DNA from: Tranzscheliella williamsii
Taxonomy: Eukaryota; Basidiomycota; Ustilaginomycetes; Ustilaginales; Ustilaginaceae
NCBI GenBank assembly: GCA_023212725.1
Contig: JALBYF010000012.1
Coordinates: 124,001-188,000, forward strand
Direction: 5' to 3'
DNA length: 64,000 nt
Every line of letters starts with the position of its first letter. Within the stretch, counting starts at the first letter, position 1. This document shows, piece after piece, positions 11,590-22,212 of the stretch. The notes under the pieces are model-generated. The model was not told the DNA's origin. It did not search any database and worked only from the letters and a program-made list of their open reading frames with translations. The translations under genes and the position numbers were made by a program.

Positions 11590-14500
11590 ATGACGAGCGT
11601 CGCCGTACTCAGGATGAGCTCCGACGATGGTCTTAGGATGAACAACGTTGGCAATGGCAGCGGCAACGGCAGCCGCAGAAGCATCCTGGCAAGCATCAAT
11701 GCATCCTCTAGACATCAGCCCAGCTCGAACAACACCGATGCCGCTGATCATGCTGCCGATCTGTACGCTCAAACTACTCCCGTCTCCACCACTGATGCTC
11801 TCCTCCGCCGTCGTGCTTCAGATGCTTCCAGCTTGAAGCCCCGCCAGAACACCAATGGCCGCCAGTCCCGAACCGCATCCATTGCGTCTCGCAAAGCTAT
11901 TAAAGCGCCTATTTCCCCGAGTCCTTCGCAATCTACAGCCAAGAACACTTCCATGGATGACTCCACCGCTTCCGAGACCGCCGTCCGCGATCCTTCCGTT
12001 CCCGCAGCCGCAACCACCCGAGCCTCTGGATTCATGAACGGCATTGGACTCAAGAAAAGCGTTTCCAACCTTTCCCGCAAGTCAGACGCCGATAATCGAT
12101 CCATCAGCTCGCGCCGCGGCTCTTCGGGCAACAGCTTTGTCAATCTGCTTCAGTCCCGAAGCAGAAACTCTTCCCAGACCAACATCACCGTTCCCGAATC
12201 CGCCTCGAGCTCTTACCCCTCTACCTCGAGGCTGCGTAGCTTCAGTTCCGCCTCGCGCAGATTGAGTCTCAAAATCCCCGGCAAGGCAGGTCGAAGCAGT
12301 AGCTCGGCTTCGATCAAGGGCGGCTTGTATGATGAGCCGGAACAAGCGCCACTCTCGCCTCCACCGCCCGTTCCTGCGCTTCCACCTGCTTATCCTGCTC
12401 AGAACGGCTCTTCGATCCGCACGCCTGTCGAGGGCTACAAACTCATTTCGCGTACCTCACCCACCGCCGAAAGCCCTGTCAGCGCGAGCCGCTCTCGCAA
12501 ATTCACAAAATCGAACAGCCAAACCGACATCTTGCAAGACCCTTACGCGAAGGCCGATGACCTCCTCGCTCGAGCACGCTCAAGTACCAAGAGCAGTACC
12601 TCCCAGCTTCAGTCCCGACCTAGGCGCGTCTCAGAGTCGATCCGTTCCTCGCAGAGCCCTAGCGCAAGCGCTTCCCGCCCTGACACCGGCGATGCTTCGA
12701 CCGATACTCGTCCCTCCTTCCTCTCCTCGGCCACAGCAAAGACCTCGGGAGTCATGGCCGGCGCCACCGCCGGTGCTGGGGCCTTGATGGGTCTGTCCCG
12801 GAAAAAATCTTCCAAGAGCTTGTCGCAGCCGCAAGACGATTCAGCTACAAGGCCCAATGGAGCCGTTGCTTCTCCTGCCGTCGTCTCCAGTGGCGAGGAC
12901 GAAGACGAAGAGGACGAGAACGAGGTGGGCGCCCTCCCTCCATCGCGACAGTCCCGTCCGATCACCTTGGAAGAGGACGATGACGTTGAGGAAAGCGATG
13001 AAGAGAGTTCAGAAACATCTTCTTCCGACGAGGACAGTTCCGATGATGACGCTTTCCATGATGCACCGCTTGCCGATATCACGGAGGGCGAGGAGGAAGA
13101 GGACGATCATGATCTGCAGCGTTCCAACGGTCACAGCGGAGCTAACGGTGCCGCAGCTGTTGGCGTTCACCGACACTCGCATCACAAGCCTGGCGGCCAT
13201 ACCGGAGGAGCGAATGGCCACACGCACAGGCATACGGGTACCGCACACTCCTCCACGACTAACGATGCCAAAATGAAGTCCGATACATCCCAGTCGATCA
13301 AGGACAAGGCCGCCCGAGTCGCCAAATTATCCGCCGCTGATGTCAAGATCACCGCTGAAGAGCTTCACGACGACATTGCCGTGGCTCGCAAAGCACTTAA
13401 CCTCTTTTTGAATTCGCGCATGATTGAGGCCGAGCAGCTTATCGAGGTGCACGCAGACAAGCGTCTTTACTATGCGCTTGGTCATGCTCTTATTGCCACC
13501 ATCAAAGGTTTCATGACCTTTGAGCCTGCAGACCTCGCCGTTGCCATTTCCCTTTGCAAGGATGCACTTACTATTGCCAGCTTGCTCAGGAAGCCCACCA
13601 ACGCTGTTTCCAACTTTGGCCGTTTCGTCAGAGGAACTGGCCAGTCCCCGTCAGCTCTAGCCCAGATGGATGAGGTTCAGCGCCACGCCGAGCTGGTCTA
13701 CGCAGAGTCGCTTTTGCTCAAGGCCGTCCTCGGCATCATTTACGCCGGTGACTTTTTCGCTTTCGTCTCAGAGGCTCTGAACATGCGAAACGCCTACGGC
13801 ATGTATCGGTCCATGTCCAAATATGTCGACTGGGCCGAGCAGAAGGGTCTCTCTGCCGGCAACATGGATGAAGACTTTAAATCGGGCGTCTATCTCGGCA
13901 ATGGTCTTATCAGCATGATTCTGGGCTTGCTCCCCGGCAAGGTTCTGAAGATCATGGAAGTCTTTGGTTATACCGGTGATACCGAGTGGGCAGTCAAGAC
14001 GCTCAGTCTCCCCGGCCGATGGAGCTCCAACGCACGCGACGCCCAGCCAGGTATCAGCATGGAGGAAGAAGGCGTTCGGAGACAGATCTGCGACATGGCT
14101 CTGCTCGCATACCATCTGGTCATCTCAACGTTTATCCCCGTCAACGGTGTTGACATCAACTTTGCCGACAAGGTCCTCCACTACAACTTGCGCCGCTACC
14201 CCGAGGGAGTCTTTTTCCTGTATTTCTCCGGCCGGCTCTACTCGACACAGGCGCTTTCTGAAAAGGCTATCACGCAGTTCGAGACGGCTCGAGACGTACA
14301 GAAAGAGTACATTCAGCTCAAGCATATTTGCATCTGGGATCTCTCGCTCTGCAATATGTCTCTTAGTAAGTGGCACGATGCCTACACGCATTTCACCATC
14401 CTGGCCGAGGAAAACAACTGGTCCAAGGCGGTCTACAACTACGGCCGGGCTTGTACGCTCTACGAGAGTGCTGCTGGCGAAGATGCACAAGCGATGAAGG

Positions 14501-15168
14501 AGGCCGCCGAGATCTTCCGAAAGGTGCCCACCCTTACTCAGAAAATCGCAGGTAAATCCATTCCAATGGAGAAGTTTGTCGCTCGCAAGGCAAAGAAGTT
14601 CAACTCGTACAAGCGACTGCTCCTCCCGGGTCTCGAGTTCAGCTACGTTTACCACTGTCTGTCAAATGCTCCCCGCTACATTCTCGCCGACGAGTCGCTG
14701 GGCCTAGTCAGCGATGCGCTCGCCGAGCTCCATGAGGTTGAAGATCCAACACAGTACTACTCTGGCGAGGAGTATTACGACGATCTCTGTCTGGCTCACT
14801 TCTTGCGCGGCGTTTGTCTCAAGTTTATCGCCTGCCCCGAACCGCACAGCAAGGTGCGCCCGAAGAAGTCGCCCATTCCCGAGGAAGAGGCGGCCGAACA
14901 GGCCGAGATCAGTCTCAAGACGGTGCTCGAACATGGTCACCAGCTGAAGCTCGACCACTGGCTTGTCTACTTTGCCCACTATGAGCTCGGCCGTCTCTAC
15001 GCCGGTAGAGGCCGCCAGGCAGAGGCCAGGGAGCAGCTGAACCTGGTCATGTCCTCCAAGACGTTGGAAGACAAGGGCAGGAAGGGCAAGTACAGTCTGC
15101 AGAACATGGTTCATCTGCGCGCCAACGGCGCTCTTAACGGCCTCAATGCCGGAGTCAACATCAAGTAA
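11590..15168 (+). CDS. IML2: Iml2 / TTC39-family TPR protein
   Basis: Intron-free gene for 1192 residues, starting at the first in-frame ATG. The C-terminal part from about residue 585 to the end is the DUF3808/Iml2 domain, a TPR-like helical array. It opens with an LHDDIAVARKALNLFLNSRM-type segment and continues through repeats such as FLYFSGRLYSTQALSEKAIT. In yeast, Iml2 is a mitochondrial outer-membrane-associated protein needed to clear inclusion bodies together with lipid droplets; animal relatives are TTC39 proteins. The first 580 residues are Ser/Arg-rich, with an acidic tract near 435-510 and a His-rich stretch after it. They look disordered and make the protein much longer than yeast Iml2. 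Family assignment is firm; the role of the extension is unknown. Confidence 0.88.
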   Translation: MTSVAVLRMSSDDGLRMNNVGNGSGNGSRRSILASINASSRHQPSSNNTDAADHAADLYAQTTPVSTTDALLRRRASDASSLKPRQNTNGRQSRTASIASRKAIKAPISPSPSQSTAKNTSMDDSTASETAVRDPSVPAAATTRASGFMNGIGLKKSVSNLSRKSDADNRSISSRRGSSGNSFVNLLQSRSRNSSQTNITVPESASSSYPSTSRLRSFSSASRRLSLKIPGKAGRSSSSASIKGGLYDEPEQAPLSPPPPVPALPPAYPAQNGSSIRTPVEGYKLISRTSPTAESPVSASRSRKFTKSNSQTDILQDPYAKADDLLARARSSTKSSTSQLQSRPRRVSESIRSSQSPSASASRPDTGDASTDTRPSFLSSATAKTSGVMAGATAGAGALMGLSRKKSSKSLSQPQDDSATRPNGAVASPAVVSSGEDEDEEDENEVGALPPSRQSRPITLEEDDDVEESDEESSETSSSDEDSSDDDAFHDAPLADITEGEEEEDDHDLQRSNGHSGANGAAAVGVHRHSHHKPGGHTGGANGHTHRHTGTAHSSTTNDAKMKSDTSQSIKDKAARVAKLSAADVKITAEELHDDIAVARKALNLFLNSRMIEAEQLIEVHADKRLYYALGHALIATIKGFMTFEPADLAVAISLCKDALTIASLLRKPTNAVSNFGRFVRGTGQSPSALAQMDEVQRHAELVYAESLLLKAVLGIIYAGDFFAFVSEALNMRNAYGMYRSMSKYVDWAEQKGLSAGNMDEDFKSGVYLGNGLISMILGLLPGKVLKIMEVFGYTGDTEWAVKTLSLPGRWSSNARDAQPGISMEEEGVRRQICDMALLAYHLVISTFIPVNGVDINFADKVLHYNLRRYPEGVFFLYFSGRLYSTQALSEKAITQFETARDVQKEYIQLKHICIWDLSLCNMSLSKWHDAYTHFTILAEENNWSKAVYNYGRACTLYESAAGEDAQAMKEAAEIFRKVPTLTQKIAGKSIPMEKFVARKAKKFNSYKRLLLPGLEFSYVYHCLSNAPRYILADESLGLVSDALAELHEVEDPTQYYSGEEYYDDLCLAHFLRGVCLKFIACPEPHSKVRPKKSPIPEEEAAEQAEISLKTVLEHGHQLKLDHWLVYFAHYELGRLYAGRGRQAEAREQLNLVMSSKTLEDKGRKGKYSLQNMVHLRANGALNGLNAGVNIK

Positions 15169-15703
15169 TGTAGCCCTTCTACCGCCCATCTTTCTGTGTC
15201 TATCCATACCCTTCAGTCTTTACATCTTTTCCGCTCTGCCGCCGCGTTTGTAATTGTTTCCTTCGTCGCTAAACCCGACTCGCTCGGACGTCTCGGTTGA
15301 TCTCTGCATCACGGATCTGTTCATTACTTGCTGCCATACGCTCTGCTTCTGTCCGGCCGCGCTAATCTGTGTAGATAGCATCACTACTGCCCGTTACACT
15401 GTGTGGTTTATATAAAATTTATGCCGTGCGGAAAAACGCTTCGTATGGGCACGTGATCTCCGCCAGTCCCAAGTCTTTCCTCTGCCTGTCAGAATCTTCT
15501 GTGCCATCCTCGCCATCATCAATCTCATCGTCCTAGACCCCCACAGCACAGCTCACTAACCCGACAGCGCTCACACCTCGACGAAGAACAGACTCAAGTC
15601 ACGTATCTGCAGTTCGGGATACTACTAGCATCGGGAATACTGCGTTGCACAGCAGCACTACACCTTTGATTTCGCCGTCCCGTTTGGGTGTGCTTCGGTG
15701 TCC
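15169..15703. other. Intergenic region between Iml2 and bS18m genes
   Basis: About 535 bases without a coding region. A TATATAAAA sequence lies at 15409-15417, about 290 bases upstream of the next start codon. It could be a TATA box or part of the Iml2 3' untranslated end. Confidence 0.4.
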
Positions 15704-16442
15704 ATGTCGCTCACCACTCAGCTTTGGAGGAATGTGGCTTCCTCGAGCAGGATGAGCATTCGCGGGCTGGCTACGACGCCAGCCGTAAGGGAGGCGCCAG
15801 CGCAGTCGGCGCTCGACGAGCTCTCGTCGTCGATCGAGAAGCTGGCCAAGGCGAACAGCGCGGCCAAGACGGCGGCGTCGGCGTCGTCTGCCAACGTACA
15901 TAACCCGAGGTCTCCCACGGGGACCAAAGAGCGCCAGACCGTTTCGGGACGCGCGTTTATGAATGGCCATGTAAGTTCGCGCCTGCTTTCGCGGTGTACC
16001 GGCTGGCGCTGTTTGCGGCGAGAGGTAGAATATTGCTGACGCGAGGTTTGTGCCGCTTTGCGTGGTGGCGTGGTGTGTGCTTGTGGTGGGACAGTACTAC
16101 AACCCGTCGACGCTGACGTATGCGTCGATCACGGAGAAGCCGGCGCGGACGGCGCGGCCGTTGCTAGGCCCGTCCAAGGCGGAGGCGGTCCAGCAGGATC
16201 TGATCCACATCAACGGGCTGAAGCCCGGCAAGCCAAGCCTGCACGACGACAGCTACAAGAATGCCGCCATCCTGGCGAGCTACGTGAGCGAGATGGGCAA
16301 GATCATGCCGCGCGCCGCCACCGGCCTCACTCGCAAGAGCCAGCGCATGGTCGGCAAGGCCGTCCGCCGCGCCCGCAGCATGGGCCTCCTCCCCGTCATG
16401 TCCCGCGGCGGCACCCGCGCCAGCGGCGCCGGCTGGAAGTAA
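15704..16442 (+). CDS. RSM18: Mitochondrial small-subunit ribosomal protein bS18m
   Basis: Two exons, 15704-15970 and 16095-16442, joined in phase 0 across a GTAAGT...ACAG intron; the product has 204 residues. The N-terminus (RNVASSSRMSIRGLATTP) is a typical Arg/Ser-rich mitochondrial presequence. The S18 core covers the C-terminal part: YYNPSTLTYASI, then KNAAILASYVSEMGKIMPRA and SQRMVGKAVRRARSMGLLP. The junction restores a continuous S18 fold (GHYYNP), which supports the intron. bS18m belongs to the platform of the mitochondrial small ribosomal subunit. The next gene is on the opposite strand and its 3' end lies 154 bases away. Confidence 0.9.
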
Positions 16443-16596
16443 CCCCCGCGCCCACACCCCTCGGCTGTACTTGTAATCGCTCACAACCCCCCCTCAGCAC
16501 ACTTTTGCACACAAACCGTTCAGTCTCAATAACCAGCATGCAGCAAGTACCATTACCGTGGCATCGCGCAAGGACGACGGCGTCGCGCAGTCATGC

Positions 16597-17825
16597 TTAC
16601 GGCGTTGCCTGGGGCTCCAGCGCCGAAGGCTTGCCTCGTATCTCTTCGAGCGCCACTTGTGTCGGTGTCTGTGGGAGCAGGCCGAATACGGTTTTAAGGA
16701 GGTGGATTCTTTCCTCTTCCGAGGCCAGGGTTTTTGTCAAGCTGCGGTCATGGCCGTCTTTGACGATGAATTTGTCGGCGATGATCATCTTGCGCTCTAT
16801 GCACGACGGATGATATGGATACAGGTCGGGCGGGAGGCGTTCTTGGGCGACCAGCTCGTCGGAGCGTTGTTTCCACGCCTGGTTCTTGTGGGCGCCCAGC
16901 GCAAAAAAGTCCTTGATGACCATGATGGTGGTGGCGAACGGCTGCGAGTCGGCGGCGCCGGTTGCGCGGTTGCTGGTCTCAAAGTCGGCGTCGAATGCCT
17001 CGAGCGGGCTGAAGCTGTAGCAGTCGGCCCAGTGCTTTTCCGCCGACTTGGTCTGCAGCCGCCAGACGGATTGCTGTTCCGCCACTTGCGCCACCTCGGA
17101 CGCGTGCACTTGCTGCAGAGCTGGCTCAACGGGCTCCAAGGTCGACCTTGGCTGGAGAACCGAGCGGACAAGCCTGTACTCGTCGCCCCCGCCCCGGCCC
17201 TGGATCGTTGCGCCGTCGCGCAACAGAATCGGGCGCGGCGGGCTGCTGCCGTAGCCCACGTCGACGAGGTAGTAGACGTACTGAGCGGCGTCGCGCGACA
17301 GATGCGAGGGGAGGTAGACCAGGTTGGCGGTATGCGTAAAGCCGTTCCACGCGTTGGGGCCCTTGACGCGGCCGAGGAAGGCAAAGGTGCGGAAGCCCAG
17401 CGCGCGCAAGAGCTGCTGGAAGAGAAAGTTGGACTGCATGCAGTAGCCGCCGCCGAGCCGCTCCTCGGCGTACCGGCGCAAGAGGTAGGCAGGATCCAGG
17501 TCCATGCGGCCCTGCGGCTCGTAGTTGATCGCCAGAGCCTCGAACGCAAACGTAGTCAGCATGTGGATCTGCAGCAGCGACAGCGTCCGCAGCGTCGGCG
17601 CGGGCAACGCAGCGCGCGACGCTGCCTGCAAGCGGCCACCAGCGAAGAAGGCAGAAGCGTCCGGTCAGAAAACAGCTAGACTCACGAAGCGCGGCCGCGA
17701 CAAGCAGCGGCTCAGAATCTCATGCTCACTTCATCTCGCTCAAAGCCAGGGAAGCGTATCGTGCGCAGCAGTGTGCGGGCCTGCGACTCGGAGTAGACCG
17801 AAGCCACCCTCTTGGGCCGGTACAT
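16597..17825 (-). CDS. Arylamine N-acetyltransferase-like protein
   Basis: Exons on the minus strand are 17825-17730 and 17625-16597, with a 104-nt GTGAGC...TTGCAG intron in phase 0; the product has 374 residues. Exon 1 supplies the conserved N-terminus (SQARTLLRTIRFPGFERDE), which the long open frame alone lacks. The catalytic triad of the NAT family is visible: Cys94 in GGGYCMQSN, His130 in FTHTANLVYL and Asp154 in YLVDVGYG. These enzymes transfer an acetyl or malonyl group from CoA to arylamines. In plant-infecting fungi some relatives detoxify host benzoxazolinones. That role is an inference here. A TATAAA lies about 80 bases upstream of the start (17905-17910, minus strand). Confidence 0.87.
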
Positions 17826-18328
17826 GGTCTTGCTTTCGAAACTGGTGCTCGAAGGGAAACGGTAACGGACAGCAGACGACCATGCCTGCCGCGATGGGCG
17901 GCGCTTTATACAAAAGTGCAGCTCGAGCTCGCATCACTCAGCCTCGCTGCGCGCGCGTCTGAGCTGGCCAAGCACCTCCGCCCCGTCGCCTTTCGCATCA
18001 TTCTCTTTGTCGTAGCTGCGACCGTGTCAGCGACGAGCCTCCTTCGCTGTTGATCTCGCCCGCCGGGTTCCCCCTTCCCTTGCCCGCTCTCGCTGCGCTT
18101 GACCATCCTGCCTTCACCCCCCCCATATCACAGTCTGTCTTAGTCTCCGTCTGTCTTGTCTCGCGCGAGTGCTTGATCCCCTGCGATCGAGAAAGGAATC
18201 TATGACATGTAGCTGGCTGGCCCAGGTGCGTCTCCAACCCGCGGATAAGCTCCGATGCACAACGCAAATCGGAAGAGATCCGGCTATTTGCAGTTACAAA
18301 TGGAAATCGTAATTGAAGCGTGTCTGCA
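17826..18328. promoter_or_regulatory. Divergent promoter region NAT / Asa1
   Basis: About 500 bases between the start of the N-acetyltransferase gene (-) and the WD40 gene (+). A TATAAA on the minus strand at 17905-17910 faces the NAT gene. No other signal was recognised. Confidence 0.45.
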
Positions 18329-19681
18329 ATGCCGACATCGCAGCTGCGCTGTCAAACGTTCTGCTCACCTTCTCGGTGTGTCGCTCGCTGTTGCATCTTG
18401 TCCCCGGCGGCCAGCAATGTAATGAAGCCAGCCTGGATCCTCCGCCACCACGGATCCACGTCCATCCGTTGTCTCCACCATGCTCATGGTTTGCTCGCTA
18501 TAGGCGACGAGACAGGCCAGGTCTCCCTCGTCGACCTGCGAACCCTGCGCCCAATATGGAGTTGGGCTGCCCACCAAGAATCAGCTCTCACTGTGCTTGT
18601 TCTCGATCGGGACCGCATCTTAACGTGAGTAAGACGGCACACCGCCGCTCGAACACGGCACGTGGCGCTCAACACTTTCCCTCTGCTTGTTGGCCGCAGA
18701 CATGCAAGAGATAACAGCTTGAGGGTGTGGACTTTGTCGAGGGACAGCCCGAACAGTGTAGGCGGTGACGCGCGCTCACAGGGCGCAGAAGTCGCCCTGC
18801 TGAGAAGCATCGGTGTCAATGCGCTCAACTTTGCCAAGTGCGGCTACAACAGGAGCACTGACAGTGTGGCTGTCCCCAACGCTCTGGATGCAGCGTACAT
18901 CGACGTTCTGCACTTAGGCTCCGGCACGAGGACATACGAAGCTATCTCCCGACCCGACATCATGCCGAGAGGAGGCAGCAGACAGCCTATTGTCATGTCG
19001 CTTCATCTGCTAGACGACTCGGTCATTGCTGGATATGAAGATGGTTGGGTGAAAAGATGGACGTTGGGCGGCGACCTCACCTGGCAGGCTAGATGCCATT
19101 CCGAATCAGGTACGTCTCACTGCTGTAGCCATCCCTCATCTCGCGTGCCTGCCCCTCATCCAGCATTTTCTTCTGCACAACAGTCATGAGTACAGCTATA
19201 TCGGCATCCAACTTCGGCATCTCGGTGGGGGCAGATGACCGCATAGCGAAATTCGACCTAGGTACTGGGCAAACGGCTCTTTCGGAGATCAAACTCGCCG
19301 GCAATGCGAGCGTAGCCATCGCCCCTGACAACCGAACCTGCGTTGTAGGCGGATGGGACGGAGTGTAAGTGCTGACGTTAATTGTCTCCGCAGACCGCAA
19401 GCCACGCTGCCTTTGTACCGAAGCTGAGCAGTACTTCTACACCCAACAGCGTTCGGGTTTATTCTACGGAAAGCTTGCAAGAGCTTGGAAGCCTCGTCTA
19501 CCACCGAGACACTGTCGAATCTGTATGCTTCGCTCCTGCTTCATCCTCAAGTGTCGGAACGTATGACAGCGACTCCGAAGACAATGATGAAGCAGGTCAG
19601 CAGGGCGAGCAAAACAGCTTGAATCTGACGCTTGCAGCGGGTGGGCGCGACGGCAAGGTCTCTTTGTGGCTCTATCACTGA
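18329..19681 (+). CDS. ASA1: WD40 protein of the ASTRA/TTT module, Asa1-like
   Basis: Four exons: 18329-18624, 18700-19109, 19184-19364 and 19450-19681; the product has 372 residues. Diagnostic segments are WILRHHGSTSIRCLHHAHGL near the start, the SALTVLVLDRDRILTHARDN junction over intron 1, YEDGWVKRWTLGGDLTW, and WDGVVRVYST created over intron 3. The HARDNSLRVWTL element is characteristic of the Asa1/GNB1L group, which helps assemble PIKK kinases with Tel2-Tti1-Tti2. For intron 3 an acceptor at 19393 is also possible, but the acceptor at 19449 gives a clean WD repeat. The start could instead be the ATG at 18422; the first 31 codons are Cys/Arg-rich and doubtful. An AATAAA lies at 19714-19719. 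Confidence 0.78.
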
Positions 19682-19817
19682 TACCACAGCGCACCTAGCA
19701 ATCATAAAAATGCAATAAATGGGAGATTGGCGGTTGCCTGAGATATATTCTCCGTGACGCCACAACAGCTGAAGCGATAGTGGCTGTATTGATGTAGCGC
19801 AGTGTAAATGCGACAAG

Positions 19818-21986
19818 CTACTTCCGATAACGAAGCCGCTTGAAATTAAAGTGAAGCTGTAAAACGCCCCGATCAAAGCTGTTCCTAAAGCCTCTCTTGT
19901 GACCGTACTCCCAGTCTTTGTTAACGATCCGAAAGGCGATGTCCTCGTACGGCGGGCCTGCCGAAAAACGTAAGAGTACCGTATCGCTGCTCCCCGCTTC
20001 TTTGACGATTTTGTAGGTGGGTGCGGTCGTTTTGTCGATAAGATCTGGGTAGAAAATGTTGAATTTATACCCTTGCACCGTCTTCGGCGGCGGATTGTCC
20101 GAGTCATAGTGCGTCTGATTGTACTTGTTCCACTCGAAACCTGTGTGGACCCGGTTGAAGTATCGCGGTTTTCGCGGCCTATATTTGTCCTCCCATTGGT
20201 AGGTTTGACGAGTCAAGACCTCGTCGCCTTTGAACTCCTCCTCTTCCACATCGAGCGCTTTAGAGGCTTCCTGCATGAAGAGCCGATCCGCCACATTCTC
20301 CCTGTCTGCGTCGTCCTCGTCATTGGTCCGCCGTGCTTTAGGAATGAAAAGCGAGCCTACCACCTTACGGCGTGCATCAACCAGGCGTTCCAGCTCAGCG
20401 CGAAGCGTGGTCACCGGCAGATGGCGCTCTTCGTAGCTAAGCTGAGATACGTCGACAGGCGCTGGCTCCATCTCTTCAGGGTCATAGGCAGCAACAGCTT
20501 CATCTGGGTTAGAGGCAGCAGAGACGATTGGCGTCCCCGCTGGGTGGGGATCAACGTCACTCGCGTCGTGCACATCGTCAGAGATCTGATGCAGAAGATC
20601 CTCTTGCTGCCGGTATCCCTCATCGCGCTGCTTTCGACGAAGATATTCGATCCGGTTGGATAATACAGCCTCGTGCATATCGCGCAGCTTAGCTTTCGCT
20701 CTCCATACGACTATGGACTTGAGCACACGCTCCCAGTACTCGACATCGAGCGGCTCTCCACACGCCAATTTGGCTCGCACTTGTTCTTGCAACTTGTTGA
20801 GTTCTTCTGTTGACTTTGAGGACAGCATGCTGTTGATGCGACTGCGTTCATCTGGATCCAGCCGTGAGCGCGCCATGAATTGCGAACCGTTCTCTGCGCC
20901 GTCCGCTTCGTTGAGCTCTTCTAACTTGTCATCGCATACAATAATCATTGACCTCCAGAAGTCTAGATTAGACTCGCTCTTTTCTAGAGCGAGATACATT
21001 TGTATATCTTCATGAAGTTCCTTGGTCTCTTCGATCGTCAGGTTTTCGAAAATGTTGTAGGGCTCATCAAGGTCGATCTCTAGGCCGGCTTCGTCATCGT
21101 CCTCCTCATGGTGAACTCTGCTATCGCCCACACTTTCTGGGTCGGCGAGCGCTGCAGGGTCGGCCCACTTGAGATTGAGGCTGAGCAGGTCGATAGGCTT
21201 GGCGCGGTTTTCCTTGACTCGGATTACCGCTCGTCGTTTGGCTTGCTCCAAATGAAAATCGTCCTCCTTTGCCACCCAGCCCGCCATTTGGGCTGATTCG
21301 GCGAGGCGTGCCATTCGAGCCTCCTCCTCCTCCCTGATGGCAGCTTGTTTTTCTCTTTCGGCTCGCTTTGCGTTGAGCTTTTCGATCTCTGCCATAGCTT
21401 CCAACCTTCTTTCCGCATCCCGTCTCTCCGCTTCCTCTTTGGTTAGACCTTGCTTACGCTCCTTTTCCGCCTTCTTTCCCCAGGTAAAGCGCTGCCCAAG
21501 GTTGGCGTCATTGAAAGGATTGTCCTCGGCGGAATACATCATAAGCTCCGCTACAGCCGTCCTTTGTGCCGCCGCTTCGTCATCGTTTTCCGCCACACTC
21601 TCCTCTAATTTCCTTAGCTTTTCAGACCTTTTTAGAGCCTTCCTCGCCCGTCTTTCCTCGGGCGTCTCCCCGCGCCGTGACTTGTGACCACGCTGAAGTT
21701 CTTCACCTCGATCCGCATGGCGATAGTTGCTCCTGCTGCTGCTACCGCCTGTGTCACGCTGATCGTCAGTGGACCTATCCTTGGCATCATGATGGCGTGA
21801 TCGGTGCCTGTGACCCTTCTCCTCCGCCTCGCGGACCCTTTTACGACGGCTAGAACTGAGCTCGTCGACTCCGTCGGAGTCCTCTTGTAAGCGATCTCTG
21901 TGATGCCTGCCCGCTTCACGATCTCGTGTACGACTTTGTCCTGAATGTCTTACATGGTCTTTATCGGTGTAAGCCCTTGACGACAT
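19818..21986 (-). CDS. CACTIN: Splicing factor cactin
   Basis: Intron-free gene for 722 residues; the open frame extends to a TTG at 22148, and the first ATG begins MSSRAYTDKDH. The first 150 residues are Arg/Ser/Asp-rich. The middle contains the cactin mid domain (EPYNIFENLTIEETKELHED and FWRSMIIVCDDKLEEL). The C-terminus carries the highly conserved cactin domain (YKFNIFYPDLIDKTTAPTYK ... YEDIAFRIVNKDWEYGHKRG ... LHFNFKRLRYRK). Cactin (fission yeast Cay1) associates with the spliceosome and affects splicing fidelity and telomere length. It is transcribed away from Lsm12, with only about 226 bases between the start codons. Confidence 0.93.
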   Translation of the reverse strand: MSSRAYTDKDHVRHSGQSRTRDREAGRHHRDRLQEDSDGVDELSSSRRKRVREAEEKGHRHRSRHHDAKDRSTDDQRDTGGSSSRSNYRHADRGEELQRGHKSRRGETPEERRARKALKRSEKLRKLEESVAENDDEAAAQRTAVAELMMYSAEDNPFNDANLGQRFTWGKKAEKERKQGLTKEEAERRDAERRLEAMAEIEKLNAKRAEREKQAAIREEEEARMARLAESAQMAGWVAKEDDFHLEQAKRRAVIRVKENRAKPIDLLSLNLKWADPAALADPESVGDSRVHHEEDDDEAGLEIDLDEPYNIFENLTIEETKELHEDIQMYLALEKSESNLDFWRSMIIVCDDKLEELNEADGAENGSQFMARSRLDPDERSRINSMLSSKSTEELNKLQEQVRAKLACGEPLDVEYWERVLKSIVVWRAKAKLRDMHEAVLSNRIEYLRRKQRDEGYRQQEDLLHQISDDVHDASDVDPHPAGTPIVSAASNPDEAVAAYDPEEMEPAPVDVSQLSYEERHLPVTTLRAELERLVDARRKVVGSLFIPKARRTNDEDDADRENVADRLFMQEASKALDVEEEEFKGDEVLTRQTYQWEDKYRPRKPRYFNRVHTGFEWNKYNQTHYDSDNPPPKTVQGYKFNIFYPDLIDKTTAPTYKIVKEAGSSDTVLLRFSAGPPYEDIAFRIVNKDWEYGHKRGFRNSFDRGVLQLHFNFKRLRYRK

Positions 21987-22212
21987 CGTTCCTGGCGCAG
22001 TAGCAGCACGTCTTGATTCGGCAGAGCCTTGACAGCAAAATGTAAGATCATGAACGCTGATAGATGGTTGAAATCTCGAAAGGGACAAATCACGAAGCAA
22101 GTGGCCTCCTCGGCCGCTCAGTCGAAGAGTGGAGCGGCTAAAATCCAAGGTCGATTGCTGCCAAAAGACCTAACAGATTAAATTCGGCTCCTCCCCCCGC
22201 ATCCAGATCACG

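Noticed and set aside
16558..17679. 373-codon open frame antisense to the N-acetyltransferase gene
   Set aside because: No recognisable domain; the other strand carries the complete Cys-His-Asp triad.
19365..19392. 28-nt intron 3 in Asa1 using the CAG at 19392
   Set aside because: Too short and not in frame with the GTAAGT donor; the acceptor at 19449 restores the WD repeat.
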